Shown: positions 1-10,021, counted from the stretch's first letter. The stretch: DNA of 64,000 nucleotides from Gammaproteobacteria bacterium (GCA_028818225.1 JAPPOG010000015.1:55708-119707); one strand, 5' to 3'. Notes: generated by a model from the letters alone, not told the origin. Numbers and translations: made by a program.

Positions 1-1910
1 ACCCGGATGATCTTCTGGCCATTGTGCTTCCTGCCGCGACTTATCCCCTTGAGATCGTGTTAGCTGCACGTTTTCTCGAGCAGTTACAGGCAGATGATTC
101 CTTGCAGCCTGAAGAATCATGGGATGATTCCATTGTGGCCTTGCTCAATTACCCTGAAGTTATTGAGATGATGAATGACAATATCGATGACACCTGGCAA
201 CTCGGTGAAGCGGTAATCAGTCAGCAATCAGATGTGTTACAGGCCATCGAAGATTTTCGTCAGCTAGCTTACGACGCAGGCAATCTCGAAAGCGATGAAC
301 GACAAACCATAGAAGTTGTACAGGAAGATGAGCAAGAAGCAATCGTTATTACCCAGGTTGAAAAAGAAGTCGTTTACGTACCCAGGTACATCGTCGAAGA
401 AGTCATCGTCGAACAACAGGTTCCGGTATATCACTATCACTCAATACCGCGGCCGGTTTACTACTACCCTTATCCGGTTGGACATAGATTTCATTCCGGG
501 TTTTTCTGGGGAGTAACGACAGCATTCTCCATTGGCTGGTCAGATTATTTTTTACATGTCTACCATCCAAGCTATCGTTACCATCCTTACTACGGTCGAC
601 GCTATTACTATAACGACTATCACTATCGACGCCCGAGCATAAATATTTTTAATAATTATTATGTTGATAATAGCTTTCGTCGCATAAGCGATCGTCATCG
701 TTATGGTAGTTACTGGCGACCGCAGCGACATTTCGGTTCCCGGCCCTATGATTATCGCTATAACAACTACTATGTCGGTGGTCGCGATGTTGGAGACCGC
801 AATTACAACCGGGCAAGGGGAGGCCAACGCACTGTTGCCGATTTTGCCGATGATCGTCGCCGCTCACAATTGAATGGAACGCAGATCGCCAACTCGATTC
901 GGGCCAGTGGTTTTGGGGCTGAAACCAACCGACGTCCTGGCGATCGTCGCGGTGGTGGCAGGTTGAGCGGTCAACAACTGACCAGCCCCGGCACTGATGC
1001 CAATGCATTAAGCGCAGGGCGCGGAGCCCGTGGTGAGCGAACAGCACAAAGCACTTCACCAATCCCCCGCGGCACGCGAAGAGAAAACGGCAGAAATGCA
1101 GAGAGTTTTAATGCATTGAGAAACGGCGCAACACAAACTGCTCGTACGCAATCCTCTGATCGGTCTGCGCTAAGCCAGGAAAACCCCCGGGAGAATTCAC
1201 GAGCGAACACGCGGCAAAACACGCAACGGAACTTACGAGAAAGGTCTCCGGAAAACGCTCAGGAAAACAGGGGTGCGACCTTTGATGCCTTTCGCAATCG
1301 TTCCCGCAATCGAAATGTCACTACCAGAAGCAATACTCGAAGTATTACGCCGCGAGAAAACAGTTCATCCCTGGTGGCGCCTTCAAACCGGACCACAACG
1401 ACCACACAAACTCGCAGGCCAACTCGCGAAAGCGCAAGACCGCGAATTAGTTCTGACCGGGAACGGCGTAGTGTTACGACTAACTCCCGTAGCCGGCCGA
1501 CTCAAATCCAGCGGCAGCCACAACGGCAAGCACAAACTACCAGGCCTTCAAATAATGTTAGCCGCTTCAATAATCAGCGTTCCCAGCGCAGTGCTTCCGG
1601 TCAGAGCACGAGACGCTCGACAATTCAGAGTCAGCCTTCCAATCGCTCACGGGCTCAAATCTCAAGGCCTTCAACACAACCGAGTATTCGCTCCAATAGC
1701 AGCAGGAGTTCCAGTTCCTTCAATTCCAGCAGGCGCGGAGCTTCCTCGATGCAACGTCCACAGCGATCGCGACCACAAGCTTCAGGACCGCAAGCCAGAA
1801 GCCAACCAGCGCCGCGCTCCAATCGATCGGCTTCCTCTTTTTCAAGCCGCCGGTCTCCAGCCGCAGGTGGAGGAGGTGGTCGCGAAAGAGCCAATCGGCG
1901 CAACCTCTAG
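1..1910 (+). CDS. DUF3300 domain protein, 5' end outside the window
   Basis: The reading frame is already open at base 3 (reading PDDLLAIVLPAATYPLEIV), so the true start lies upstream and the GTG at 24 is only an internal codon. The first ~130 residues match the DUF3300 pattern: an AATYPLEIV-type opening, a W-D-x-S-I-V-A-L-L-N-Y-P segment, an LG-x-A-x-x-x-Q segment, and a V-V-Y-V-P-R-Y element. A Tyr/His/Pro-rich stretch follows, with one hydrophobic segment. Residues ~270 to the end are low-complexity Arg/Ser/Gln/Asn-rich sequence and look disordered. Function of the family is unknown; cell-envelope location is inferred. The basic tail could bind anionic polymers, but that is a guess. Confidence 0.85.
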   Translation, partial: PDDLLAIVLPAATYPLEIVLAARFLEQLQADDSLQPEESWDDSIVALLNYPEVIEMMNDNIDDTWQLGEAVISQQSDVLQAIEDFRQLAYDAGNLESDERQTIEVVQEDEQEAIVITQVEKEVVYVPRYIVEEVIVEQQVPVYHYHSIPRPVYYYPYPVGHRFHSGFFWGVTTAFSIGWSDYFLHVYHPSYRYHPYYGRRYYYNDYHYRRPSINIFNNYYVDNSFRRISDRHRYGSYWRPQRHFGSRPYDYRYNNYYVGGRDVGDRNYNRARGGQRTVADFADDRRRSQLNGTQIANSIRASGFGAETNRRPGDRRGGGRLSGQQLTSPGTDANALSAGRGARGERTAQSTSPIPRGTRRENGRNAESFNALRNGATQTARTQSSDRSALSQENPRENSRANTRQNTQRNLRERSPENAQENRGATFDAFRNRSRNRNVTTRSNTRSITPRENSSSLVAPSNRTTTTTQTRRPTRESARPRISSDRERRSVTTNSRSRPTQIQRQPQRQAQTTRPSNNVSRFNNQRSQRSASGQSTRRSTIQSQPSNRSRAQISRPSTQPSIRSNSSRSSSSFNSSRRGASSMQRPQRSRPQASGPQARSQPAPRSNRSASSFSSRRSPAAGGGGGRERANRRNL

Positions 1911-1992
1911 CGCTGCAGTGTCGGTAACTTTCATATCTGCCAGTTAGTGGTTTTGGTACACTGACCGAAACCATTCTGGCGAAACAAAAACA

Positions 1993-3954
1993 ATGAAAAT
2001 TGCCGCTCATTTATTTTTCTTTCTTGGGGTTTGTTCAATCCTGGCCAGCTGCAGTTCTGAGGATCTGGAGCAACAAATCGAATCAGCCGTCGACTGGCGC
2101 CATGCTGGTGGTGACCACAGTCAGGCTAAATACGCCCCACTTGATCAAATCAATGCTGACAACTTTGCCGAGCTGGAATTAGCCTGGCGCTGGCAGTCTG
2201 CGGACTTGCGCTTACCAGAAGGAGTGGGCTATGGCACTGCAGACTACCGTGCAGTTCCCTTGGTAGTGAATGGCACCATGTATGTGAATACCAATCACGG
2301 CATGGTCGTTGCCCTCGATCCAGCAAGCGGGGAAGAGTTGTGGTTGATCGACCCGGAAAGTTATCGCTACGGTCCGCCTATTCAAACCAATATTATGATT
2401 CGTGGTATCGAGTACTGGACCGATGGTGACATCGAACGAATCTTTGTCGCGACCCTTGGTAAACAGTTGTTATCTATCGATGCACAAACTGGGCAACCGG
2501 ACCTTAACTTTGGTGAAGACGGCTACATCGACCTGAGTCAGAATCTGGGTCGGCTGGAGTTCGAATCTAATTTTATTACCGCCGGTGCAGCACCTATTGC
2601 CGTTGGCAATTCCCTGATCGTCGGCTCAAAGATCTTTGATTACGGCATGTATAACCGCTCCCCGCCGGGTCATGTTCGTGCCTACGATACTTATACCGGC
2701 GAATTAAAGTGGCGGTTCAATACCATCCCCCAGGAAGGTGAAGAATTTACCGAAACCTGGGAAAACGATTCCTGGCGCACAGCAGGAAACACGAACGTCT
2801 GGACTTTCATGGCTGCAGACGATGAGGCAGGCATAGTCTATTTGCCGACATCGACACCAACCAATGATTACTGGGGAGGCATGCGCCTTGGTGAAAATCT
2901 TTTTGCCGAAGCGCTGGTTGCACTGGATGTGGAAACCGGCGAACGCTTATGGCATTTTCAAACTGTTCACCACGGTCTGTGGGATTACGATATTGGATCG
3001 GCACCAAATCTTGTCGACATCGTTGTCGATGGCGAACCAATCAAAGCCGTAGCACAGGTTTCTAAAACCGCTTTTACCTACGTGTTCGATCGTGTAACCG
3101 GTGAGCCGGTGTGGCCCATCGAAGAACTACCCGTTGCGCCCAGCACAGTGCCCGGCGAACGCGCGCATCCAACCCAACCCTTTCCCACCAGGCCGGCGCC
3201 ATTTGATCGACAAGGTGTGAGCGAAGAAGACCTGATTGACTTCACTCCGGAGATCGCAGCGGAAGCCCGGGAGATTGCCAGCAACTTTGTGTTAGGACCA
3301 ATCTTTACACCGCCAATTGTGCGTGGTGACAATGATAAACTTGCAACCTTTGTCGTTCCCGGTGCCGGTGGCGGGGCCAACTTTCCTGGTGCGAGTATTG
3401 ATCCTGAAACGGGGGTTCTCTATATACCGTCCGCAACAAGACCCCATGGTATGTCTTTGATCGAACCACCACAGGGTACTTCCGACTGGCCCTATGTGAT
3501 TCAAATGGAAAGACAGGTTGGACCATTTGGTTTGCCATTGCTGAAGCCACCTTATCGCCGAATTACTGCTATCGATTTAAATACTGGCGATCACCTATGG
3601 CAGGTTCCTTTCGGCATGGGACCGGCAAATCATCCATTGCTAGAGCATCTCAATCTGCCGCCACTTGGCAGTGTCTACGATGATGTAGTGGCTGAAGGCG
3701 GCATCCTGGTTACCAAATCACTTTTGATTTCTTTCCTTGCCCAGAAAGATGAGATCGATCCTGAAGCTCATGGCTCCATACTGGTGGCTCTGGACAAGAT
3801 GACCGGGGAAACTGTCGGTGAAATTCTGGTGGAGCAACGACTACACGGCCCGCCAATGAGTTACATGGTTGATGGCAGGCAATACATTGCCGTAGCCGGT
3901 GGCGGTAGAGATAACGACGACGAGCTATTGGTTTTTACCTTACCAGGCTTGTAG
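1993..3954 (+). CDS. PQQ-dependent dehydrogenase, lipoprotein type (copy 1)
   Basis: Quinoprotein dehydrogenase of the eight-bladed W-propeller fold, expected to oxidise an alcohol or sugar in the periplasm and pass electrons to quinone or cytochrome. The N-terminus is a lipoprotein signal with lipobox LASC (Cys20), so it should be membrane-anchored by lipid rather than by helices. Repeated A-x-D-x-x-T-G-x-x-x-W blade motifs are visible (near residues 115, 232, 315, 365, 530), and the active-site strand HHGLWDYDIGSAP lies near residue 325. At 653 aa it is longer than soluble glucose dehydrogenase but lacks the membrane domain of the Gcd type. It is closely similar to the protein at 7686, suggesting duplication. 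Substrate cannot be told from sequence. Confidence 0.9.
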   Translation: MKIAAHLFFFLGVCSILASCSSEDLEQQIESAVDWRHAGGDHSQAKYAPLDQINADNFAELELAWRWQSADLRLPEGVGYGTADYRAVPLVVNGTMYVNTNHGMVVALDPASGEELWLIDPESYRYGPPIQTNIMIRGIEYWTDGDIERIFVATLGKQLLSIDAQTGQPDLNFGEDGYIDLSQNLGRLEFESNFITAGAAPIAVGNSLIVGSKIFDYGMYNRSPPGHVRAYDTYTGELKWRFNTIPQEGEEFTETWENDSWRTAGNTNVWTFMAADDEAGIVYLPTSTPTNDYWGGMRLGENLFAEALVALDVETGERLWHFQTVHHGLWDYDIGSAPNLVDIVVDGEPIKAVAQVSKTAFTYVFDRVTGEPVWPIEELPVAPSTVPGERAHPTQPFPTRPAPFDRQGVSEEDLIDFTPEIAAEAREIASNFVLGPIFTPPIVRGDNDKLATFVVPGAGGGANFPGASIDPETGVLYIPSATRPHGMSLIEPPQGTSDWPYVIQMERQVGPFGLPLLKPPYRRITAIDLNTGDHLWQVPFGMGPANHPLLEHLNLPPLGSVYDDVVAEGGILVTKSLLISFLAQKDEIDPEAHGSILVALDKMTGETVGEILVEQRLHGPPMSYMVDGRQYIAVAGGGRDNDDELLVFTLPGL

Positions 3955-4481
3955 CAGTAAAAAAGCAGGGATAAGTAAATCTACCTGGTAAGAGTCGTAA
4001 ACCAGAACCGCACTGGGCAACCCATTACTTTGTTTCAGCGCTTGCAGCCATTCTGGCTTCCCTCCCTCGTTTGCGAGCCCTGAAATACGGTCTCTCTTCT
4101 TCGGTCGGTGCTGCGCTCTTATGCTGAAGTAAAGTAATGGCTTACCCATCGCTTGTGCCAAGCCTCTTACAATCGTGTTCTTATGTTTTAATCAAGCACT
4201 GCAGCTTAATGGCAAGGGTGGAGTATTGTGTTTTTGTGACTAGCGCCCAGGGAGGGAAGCGCGGGAGGGCCAGGGATGGCCCAATGGAACGAAAACACAA
4301 TACTCCACCCTGGCCGTAGCACGGATTAAACTAGTCAAACTTATACTTATTCTCGAAAATCTTAGATAGTGTTCAAATTGGCTCACAGTGCAACATCAAC
4401 CATTTCGGAGTTCACCAGCGTCGCAAAATAGACTAAAGTGAATATCCGCATAAAAACCAGAGAAAAGCTGGAGCCAACCTC
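3955..4481. other. Long intergenic region with a nested palindromic element
   Basis: This 527-base gap separates the first PQQ gene from the DUF1800-DUF1501 pair. Short open frames in it look random. Its one clear structure is the inverted repeat listed separately at 4211-4315. The last bases carry a GGAG ribosome-binding site about 10 bases before the ATG at 4482. The promoter of the DUF1800 gene presumably lies between 4320 and 4470, but I see no convincing -35/-10 pair. Confidence 0.5.
4211..4315. repeat. Nested inverted repeat, 20-bp perfect arms
   Basis: The arms at 4215-4234 and 4292-4311 are exact reverse complements over 20 bases, and pairing continues outward for three more pairs after one mismatch. 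The 57-base centre contains a second hairpin, GGGCCA-GGGA-TGGCCC (4267-4282), and a GCGC pair enclosing it. No run of T follows, so this is not a standard intrinsic terminator. The nested design is like REP/BIME or MITE-type intergenic elements. No transposase is nearby. Confidence 0.75.
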
Positions 4482-6323
4482 ATGAGAGGACCAAGAACAA
4501 GAGCCCTGCAGGGCCTGAGCGCAGCGGTTTTACTACTTGTCAGTACCGTGTTCACTCAGCAAGCGTTCGCCCAGGATGGCATCGATTCCTGGCAAGATGA
4601 CCTGGCGCCTATTGCCAATATTGACTGGAACTATGATCGCGCTGCCCATTTACTAGAAAGAGCTGGATTTGGTGGCACGCCTGATGACATCGAGCGACTC
4701 GCTGCCATGTCTCCCCGGGAGGCAGTGCGCAGTCTGGTGTATTTTGATCCAGCAGCTAACAGTCATCTGCGGCCTTTTGATCATTCCGGAATTCACGATC
4801 CCGGGTTGGAGCCTTTCCCTCCGAGTCGACCTGCGACGACTGATCTTGCCAGGGAAACCGGTGAAGCACTGGGCGTAAAGGTAAAACCTACGGGTAATCG
4901 TCGCCTGCAACCGGTGGTGAACAAATTTTTCTACTGGCTTCGGGCCAGCGTGTTGGAAACCAATCGTGTGGCCTATTGGTGGGCAAACCGAATGGTGGCC
5001 TCTAACAATCCATTGCAGGAAAAAATGGCACTATTCTGGCACGGTCATTACGCCGTGAATGAAAGTAAAGTGCGCGACTATCGCAAGTTGTTAATGGAAC
5101 TGGAATTGTTTCATGAAATGGGCACCGGAAACTTTCGTGACCTGATGGTTGCAGTCGCACAGGACCCAGCCATGCTTTCTTTTCTCGATGCAGGTGTAAA
5201 TGTAAAAGGTGCACCAAACGAAAACTTCGCGCGGGAAATCATGGAATTATTCACAATGGGCGTAGGCAACTATAGCGAAACAGATATTCGTGAAGCCGCT
5301 CGTGCCTTTACTGGATGGAATTATGTCGATCTTGAATTTGTTATCAATGAAGAACAACACGATGATGGGGTAAAAAAGTTTCTCGGTCGCAGTGGCGATT
5401 TCGATGGTATAGAGGTCATCGATATCATCATGGAGCAACCAGTTACTGCTGAGTACATTGCAGGCAAGATGTATCGCTTTTTCGCCAGAGATGAATTGAG
5501 TGCAGAGCTGCAAGCTGACCTTGGCAATGTATTTCGCGATAACGACTACGAGGTAACTGCTTTATTGGAAACAATTTTTCTTTCCAAAGATTTTTACAGT
5601 GCAGCGACCGTTGGTACGCACATAAAGAGTCCAGTTGAATTGGCAGTATCGACCTACATAAAGCTTGGCCTGGATGATGCGCCAGGTGTGCCCGATTTTA
5701 ATTCAGCAACCGGAGCATTGGGACAGACCCTGTTCAGGCCTCCCACTGTCGCTGGATGGGCCGGTGGCCGCAGCTGGATCACCCCGGGCTTATTATTGGA
5801 GCGGGGCAATTTTGCCCGGGACGTATTGTTTCCGGATATAAATTTTATTCCTTCCGATCGACGTAACGGCAGCCGCGAGATTCAAAGCGTCGCGCAACGT
5901 ATTCGTGAGGGAATGGATATAACCTCAGCCACGCAGCCTTCAAGTATTGGCGAAGGGCAGGTAATGGCGGAATCAAACATGCTGGCGGATAGGGACGAAG
6001 ACTTTAATACACGCTATGGTAGTTTTCGCGGTTGGCAGATGGCGATTGAGAGGGTCAAGCCTATTTCGCGGCACACGGCGCGTTTAAATCTCAGCAAGAT
6101 GGTGTTGGATCAACAACTTACCAGTACCTCAGAGGTAGTTGATTATTTTATTGCAAGATTTATGCGTGTAGCGCCCGGTGCCGATGCCAGAAACATGTTG
6201 ATAGATTTTTTGAGCAACGAAATCGGCACAACAAATATAGTAGAAGCAGAATCCTATATGGAAGATTCTTTGCGCATGACATTACATTTATTGTTTAGTC
6301 AGCCTGAGTATCAATTAAGTTAA
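4482..6323 (+). CDS. DUF1800 domain-containing secreted protein
   Basis: 613 aa with a Sec signal peptide ending near AFAQDG. Family hallmarks are present: HLLERAGFGGTPDDIE near residue 57, then K-M-A-L-F-W-H-G-H near 185, NENFAREIMELFTMG near 245 and EAARAFTGW near 270. DUF1800 proteins have no established activity; they are almost always encoded next to a DUF1501 protein, as here (28 bases to the next gene). The pair is probably co-transcribed and exported. The pair is bracketed by two paralogous PQQ lipoproteins, which hints at a shared periplasmic role, but this is inference. Confidence 0.9.
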   Translation: MRGPRTRALQGLSAAVLLLVSTVFTQQAFAQDGIDSWQDDLAPIANIDWNYDRAAHLLERAGFGGTPDDIERLAAMSPREAVRSLVYFDPAANSHLRPFDHSGIHDPGLEPFPPSRPATTDLARETGEALGVKVKPTGNRRLQPVVNKFFYWLRASVLETNRVAYWWANRMVASNNPLQEKMALFWHGHYAVNESKVRDYRKLLMELELFHEMGTGNFRDLMVAVAQDPAMLSFLDAGVNVKGAPNENFAREIMELFTMGVGNYSETDIREAARAFTGWNYVDLEFVINEEQHDDGVKKFLGRSGDFDGIEVIDIIMEQPVTAEYIAGKMYRFFARDELSAELQADLGNVFRDNDYEVTALLETIFLSKDFYSAATVGTHIKSPVELAVSTYIKLGLDDAPGVPDFNSATGALGQTLFRPPTVAGWAGGRSWITPGLLLERGNFARDVLFPDINFIPSDRRNGSREIQSVAQRIREGMDITSATQPSSIGEGQVMAESNMLADRDEDFNTRYGSFRGWQMAIERVKPISRHTARLNLSKMVLDQQLTSTSEVVDYFIARFMRVAPGADARNMLIDFLSNEIGTTNIVEAESYMEDSLRMTLHLLFSQPEYQLS

Positions 6324-6351
6324 TTGCAGGATAAATCCCAAGAAGAATCTT

Positions 6352-7599
6352 ATGAAAACAAAAGACCTGTTTAAGAACAAAATGAAGCGTCGGGATGTGC
6401 TGGGCAAAGGCCTGGGAGCACTCGGTGTTGCCGGGCTAACTGGATCAGCATTGGCTCCATCCATGTTTGGCCGCGTTGCCGAAGCAGCTGCGACTGCAGC
6501 TGCTAATGGCAAGATTCTGGTTATCCTGGAATTGTCAGGTGGTAATGATGGTTTGAATACAGTCGTGCCTTATGGTGATGATGCTTACTATCGCCATCGT
6601 CCGGAAATTGGTTTGCCGCAAAACGGACTGCGAATTCTCGATGACCATTTTGGTTTGAATCCGGGTATGGCGGGATTCGAGAGCCTTTATAAAGACGGCA
6701 AGATGGCCATCGTCCATGGCTGTGGTTACGAGAACCCATCCTATTCACACTTTACTTCCATGGCCTACTGGCACACCGCTGCACCTAACAGCGGTGAGGA
6801 GTATGGGTGGGTCGGGCGACTTGCCGATGACATGGAACCGGCGGCGCCGTCAAATTATGTAGTGAACGTGGCGGCACGCCAATCGCTGGCGGTGCGCAGT
6901 GAACGCCATGTACCAGTGGTTTTTGATCAACCAAATCGATTCATGCGCGAAGCATTCCATGAGGAAAGAGATGCGCTGGATAGAGTGCCGGATGTTGGTA
7001 ATGTAGATAATCCTTCCCGGCGGTATCTCCTGAACATTGCCCGCAGTGCCAATGATGCATCTGCATTAGTAAGACAGGCCTGGTCAAACTACAGCTCGCC
7101 AGTCGATTACGGAGTAAACAGCCTCGACTTACCAAAAGTCGTTTCTTTAATCGATGCCGGCATGCCAACTAAGCTTTATTACGTCTCTTATAGAAATAAT
7201 GCTTTCGATACGCATGTGTTCCAGAACAACGTGCACCGACGACTCTTGACCTATACCTCTGATGCGGTGGCGGCATTCATCAGAGATCTGGAAAGAATCG
7301 GCCGAGCGGACGATGTGGCTCTCATGATCTTTTCTGAATTCGGTCGCCGCGTTCCTGAAAATGTTAGCCTGGGAACCGATCATGGTGCTGCCAATGTCAT
7401 GTTCGTCATAGGTAATCAGGTGAAGGGTGGCCACTACGGTGATATTCCAAGCCTCACCAATCTGAATCCGGAGGATAACCTGGCTTATACCACGGACTTC
7501 AGACAGGTTTATCAGACCATGATCCAGGGTTGGTTAGGCCATGACGCCGGGTCAGGATTATTGAATGGTCGATTTGAACCGTTCGACATGTTTGCTTAG
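6352..7599 (+). CDS. DUF1501 domain-containing protein, Tat-type signal
   Basis: 415 aa. The N-terminus has a twin-arginine motif (KRRDVLGK, Arg13-Arg14) followed by a hydrophobic stretch, so export folded through Tat is likely. Characteristic DUF1501 elements are LELSGGNDGLNTVVPY near residue 60, SYSHFTSMAYWHTA near 135, and SEFGRRVPENVSLGTDHG near 330. The family is related to the alkaline phosphatase/sulfatase fold, and the Asp/His residues of the last motif could bind metal. Tat export would suit a cofactor-loaded protein. Partner of the upstream DUF1800 gene. True substrate unknown. Confidence 0.9.
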   Translation: MKTKDLFKNKMKRRDVLGKGLGALGVAGLTGSALAPSMFGRVAEAAATAAANGKILVILELSGGNDGLNTVVPYGDDAYYRHRPEIGLPQNGLRILDDHFGLNPGMAGFESLYKDGKMAIVHGCGYENPSYSHFTSMAYWHTAAPNSGEEYGWVGRLADDMEPAAPSNYVVNVAARQSLAVRSERHVPVVFDQPNRFMREAFHEERDALDRVPDVGNVDNPSRRYLLNIARSANDASALVRQAWSNYSSPVDYGVNSLDLPKVVSLIDAGMPTKLYYVSYRNNAFDTHVFQNNVHRRLLTYTSDAVAAFIRDLERIGRADDVALMIFSEFGRRVPENVSLGTDHGAANVMFVIGNQVKGGHYGDIPSLTNLNPEDNLAYTTDFRQVYQTMIQGWLGHDAGSGLLNGRFEPFDMFA

Positions 7600-7685
7600 C
7601 AGGTATCAAGCAATCTTGATTGGAGTTCCGTCTGTTTTTTACGGTAGATTGTCCTACCGGACGATTCAGGGAAGGAATAGCAATA

Positions 7686-9629
7686 ATGAAGCAACTGAGT
7701 AGTTCATTCTGTCTTGTATGCTTAATTCACGCCTGTTCTCCCGCAGTTGAAGAGACTGCTGTTGCAGACATTGGTGAATGGCACCATGCTGGCGGTAGTC
7801 ATTTTTCCGATAAATACGCACCCCTCGATCAGATAAACCGAGACAATTTCAATGACCTGGAAATTGCCTGGCGCTGGCAGTCGATTGATGTAAACCTGCC
7901 AAGAAACCTCGCCTATGCAACGGGACATTTTCGTGCGGTACCTCTTTATATAGACGGAGTGATGTACACCAACACTAACCATGGCCAGGTAGTTGCGCTA
8001 AATCCCGCCAGTGGTGAACTCATCTGGAGCTTCGATCCGGAAAGCTATGCCTATGGCAGACCAGTTTTCTCGCCCGCCCAAACCCGTGGCATCGAATATT
8101 GGACTGATGGCGAGATCGAAAGAATATTTATCGCCACGCTTGGTAAGCAACTCGTTTCGATTGATATACATACTGGGCAGCCCGATCCGAATTTTGGCGA
8201 TAACGGCTATGTCGATCTTCGTGGTGATTTTGGCAAACTGGAATTTGAGATCGATAACATCACTCATGGTGCGCCACCAATTGCAGTTGGGAACTCTGTG
8301 ATTGTTGGTTCCAAGGTTTTTGACTACACCCTGTTTAATCGCAGTCCGCCAGGACATGTGCGTGCTTATGACGCGTACACCGGTGCATTTAAATGGCGCT
8401 TCAATACCATTCCCCAGGCAGGGGAATTTGGTGTCGAAACCTGGGAGAACAACTCCTGGCAGGAAGCGGGCAATACCAATGTATGGACTTTCATGTCCGC
8501 CGATGATGAGGCTGGCATTGTTTACCTGCCCACTTCAACGCCAACCAATGATTATTGGGGTGGAGAGCGCCTGGGTGAAAACCTTTTCGCTGAATCCATT
8601 GTTGCTCTCGATGCGGATACCGGCGAACGCATTTGGCACTTCCAGACGGTGCACCATGGTTTGTGGGATTACGATGTCGCCTCGGCTCCCAATCTGGTTG
8701 ATATCAGCGTCGATGGGCAACCGATAAAAGCGCTTGCCCAGGTTTCCAAAACTGGCTTTACCTACGTATTCGATCGTCTATCTGGAGAGCCTGTTTGGCC
8801 AATCGAAGAGCGACCGGTGCCTCCCAGCAATGTGCCGGGAGAAAGAGCGCACCCGACACAACCTTTTCCAACCAAACCCGCACCTTTTGAGAAGCAGGGG
8901 ATGACTGAAGAGGATCTCATCGACTTCACACCGGAGATTCATGCGGCAGCCAGGGAGATTGCTGCGAAACTGGTGTTAGGGCCGCTATTTACACCACCGA
9001 TTGTTGCCGGGACGGACGGTAAAGATGCAACGGTGTTCCTGCCCGGCGCCGGAGGAGGCGCCAACTTTCCCGGTGCTAACGTTGATCCGGAAACAGGCAT
9101 TCTCTATGTACCATCCCATACTCGTCCCTATGCCATGTCGCTGGTACCGCCGGATGATCCGGATTCCGATTGGCCCTATGTCATCAATGTTCAACGCAAT
9201 ATAGGTCCCATGGATTTACCGCTAACCAAACCACCTTATCGCCGTATTACCGCGATTGACTTAAATACCGGTGAGCATGTTTGGCAAATCCCCTTCGGCA
9301 GGGGCCCGGCCAACCATCCACTTCTGGCGCACCTGGATTTACCAGATTTGGGCAGCGTGTTTACCGATGTATCCGCGGAAGGCGGTATTCTGGTGACCAA
9401 GGGGTTGGTAATTTCCCATCTGCCCCAGAAAGATGAGGTACATGAAGATGCCGACGGTTCTGTGCTGGTAGCTTACGATAAATTTACTGGCGAAAAAGTG
9501 GGCGAGGTTATGTTAGATCGCCGATTACATGGTCCAGTTATGTCTTATCTCCACGCAGGAAAACAATACATTGCCGTTGCCGGGGGAAGATTTGATTCAG
9601 CGGAGATGATTAGTTTTGCTTTACCCTAG
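7686..9629 (+). CDS. PQQ-dependent dehydrogenase, lipoprotein type (copy 2)
   Basis: Paralogue of the gene at 1993 with the same blade order and near-identical motifs (IEYWTDGEIERIF, TLGKQLVSIDIHTGQP, QTVHHGLWDYDVASAP). I place the start at the ATG at 7686, 647 aa, because it follows an AAGGAA ribosome-binding site and begins a lipoprotein signal (LIHAC, Cys17); the longer frame from the TTG at 7620 adds 22 residues with no signal character. It lies 86 bases after the DUF1501 gene and may be in its operon. Likely role: membrane-tethered periplasmic oxidation of an alcohol, aldehyde or sugar. The two copies differ mainly near the substrate loops, so they may have different substrates. Confidence 0.9.
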   Translation: MKQLSSSFCLVCLIHACSPAVEETAVADIGEWHHAGGSHFSDKYAPLDQINRDNFNDLEIAWRWQSIDVNLPRNLAYATGHFRAVPLYIDGVMYTNTNHGQVVALNPASGELIWSFDPESYAYGRPVFSPAQTRGIEYWTDGEIERIFIATLGKQLVSIDIHTGQPDPNFGDNGYVDLRGDFGKLEFEIDNITHGAPPIAVGNSVIVGSKVFDYTLFNRSPPGHVRAYDAYTGAFKWRFNTIPQAGEFGVETWENNSWQEAGNTNVWTFMSADDEAGIVYLPTSTPTNDYWGGERLGENLFAESIVALDADTGERIWHFQTVHHGLWDYDVASAPNLVDISVDGQPIKALAQVSKTGFTYVFDRLSGEPVWPIEERPVPPSNVPGERAHPTQPFPTKPAPFEKQGMTEEDLIDFTPEIHAAAREIAAKLVLGPLFTPPIVAGTDGKDATVFLPGAGGGANFPGANVDPETGILYVPSHTRPYAMSLVPPDDPDSDWPYVINVQRNIGPMDLPLTKPPYRRITAIDLNTGEHVWQIPFGRGPANHPLLAHLDLPDLGSVFTDVSAEGGILVTKGLVISHLPQKDEVHEDADGSVLVAYDKFTGEKVGEVMLDRRLHGPVMSYLHAGKQYIAVAGGRFDSAEMISFALP

Positions 9630-9694
9630 CGATTGACGAAAATGCTAGCCGTTTATAACCACTGATTACAATTATTTGCAGCGCAGCGTATTCC

Positions 9695-10021
9695 TTGGCT
9701 TTATTCTCTCTTCATTTATTTCTGCATTTTGCGGTGCCTGCAGCCACCATTGCTGCCTTCTTTCGTAAGCAGTGGCAAATTGCTTTTTTGGTTATGATGT
9801 CGACGATGCTGGTTGACCTAGATCACTTGCTAGCCGAACCCGTATTCGATCCTGATCGCTGCAGTATTGGCTACCACCCACTGCATGAACCTGCGGTTTT
9901 TCCTGTATATATTCTATTAACATTGCACCCAAAAACTCGTTATTTGGGAATTGGCCTGCTAATCCATATGCTGCTCGACTCTGTCGATTGCCAAATCACC
10001 AGCGGGGTCTGGATTAACTAG
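9695..10021 (+). CDS. DUF6122 family small membrane protein
   Basis: 108 aa, starting with TTG; no ATG is available after the in-frame stop at 9656. Hydrophobic segments run at ~5-20, 28-40 and 65-100. The motif D-L-D-H-L-L-A with a following DPDRCSIGYHPLH, and the closing IGLLIHMLLDSVDC, match the DUF6122 pattern. The conserved Asp/His residues resemble those of membrane metal-dependent hydrolases (YdjM-like), but no activity is proven. The gene follows the PQQ gene on the same strand by 65 bases. Confidence 0.7.
   Translation: MALFSLHLFLHFAVPAATIAAFFRKQWQIAFLVMMSTMLVDLDHLLAEPVFDPDRCSIGYHPLHEPAVFPVYILLTLHPKTRYLGIGLLIHMLLDSVDCQITSGVWIN

Noticed and set aside
1273..1947. 224-codon + strand frame inside the DUF3300 gene
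   Set aside because: It runs through the low-complexity Arg/Ser-rich tail in another phase; residue content has no protein character, and the DUF3300 frame is clearly the coding one.
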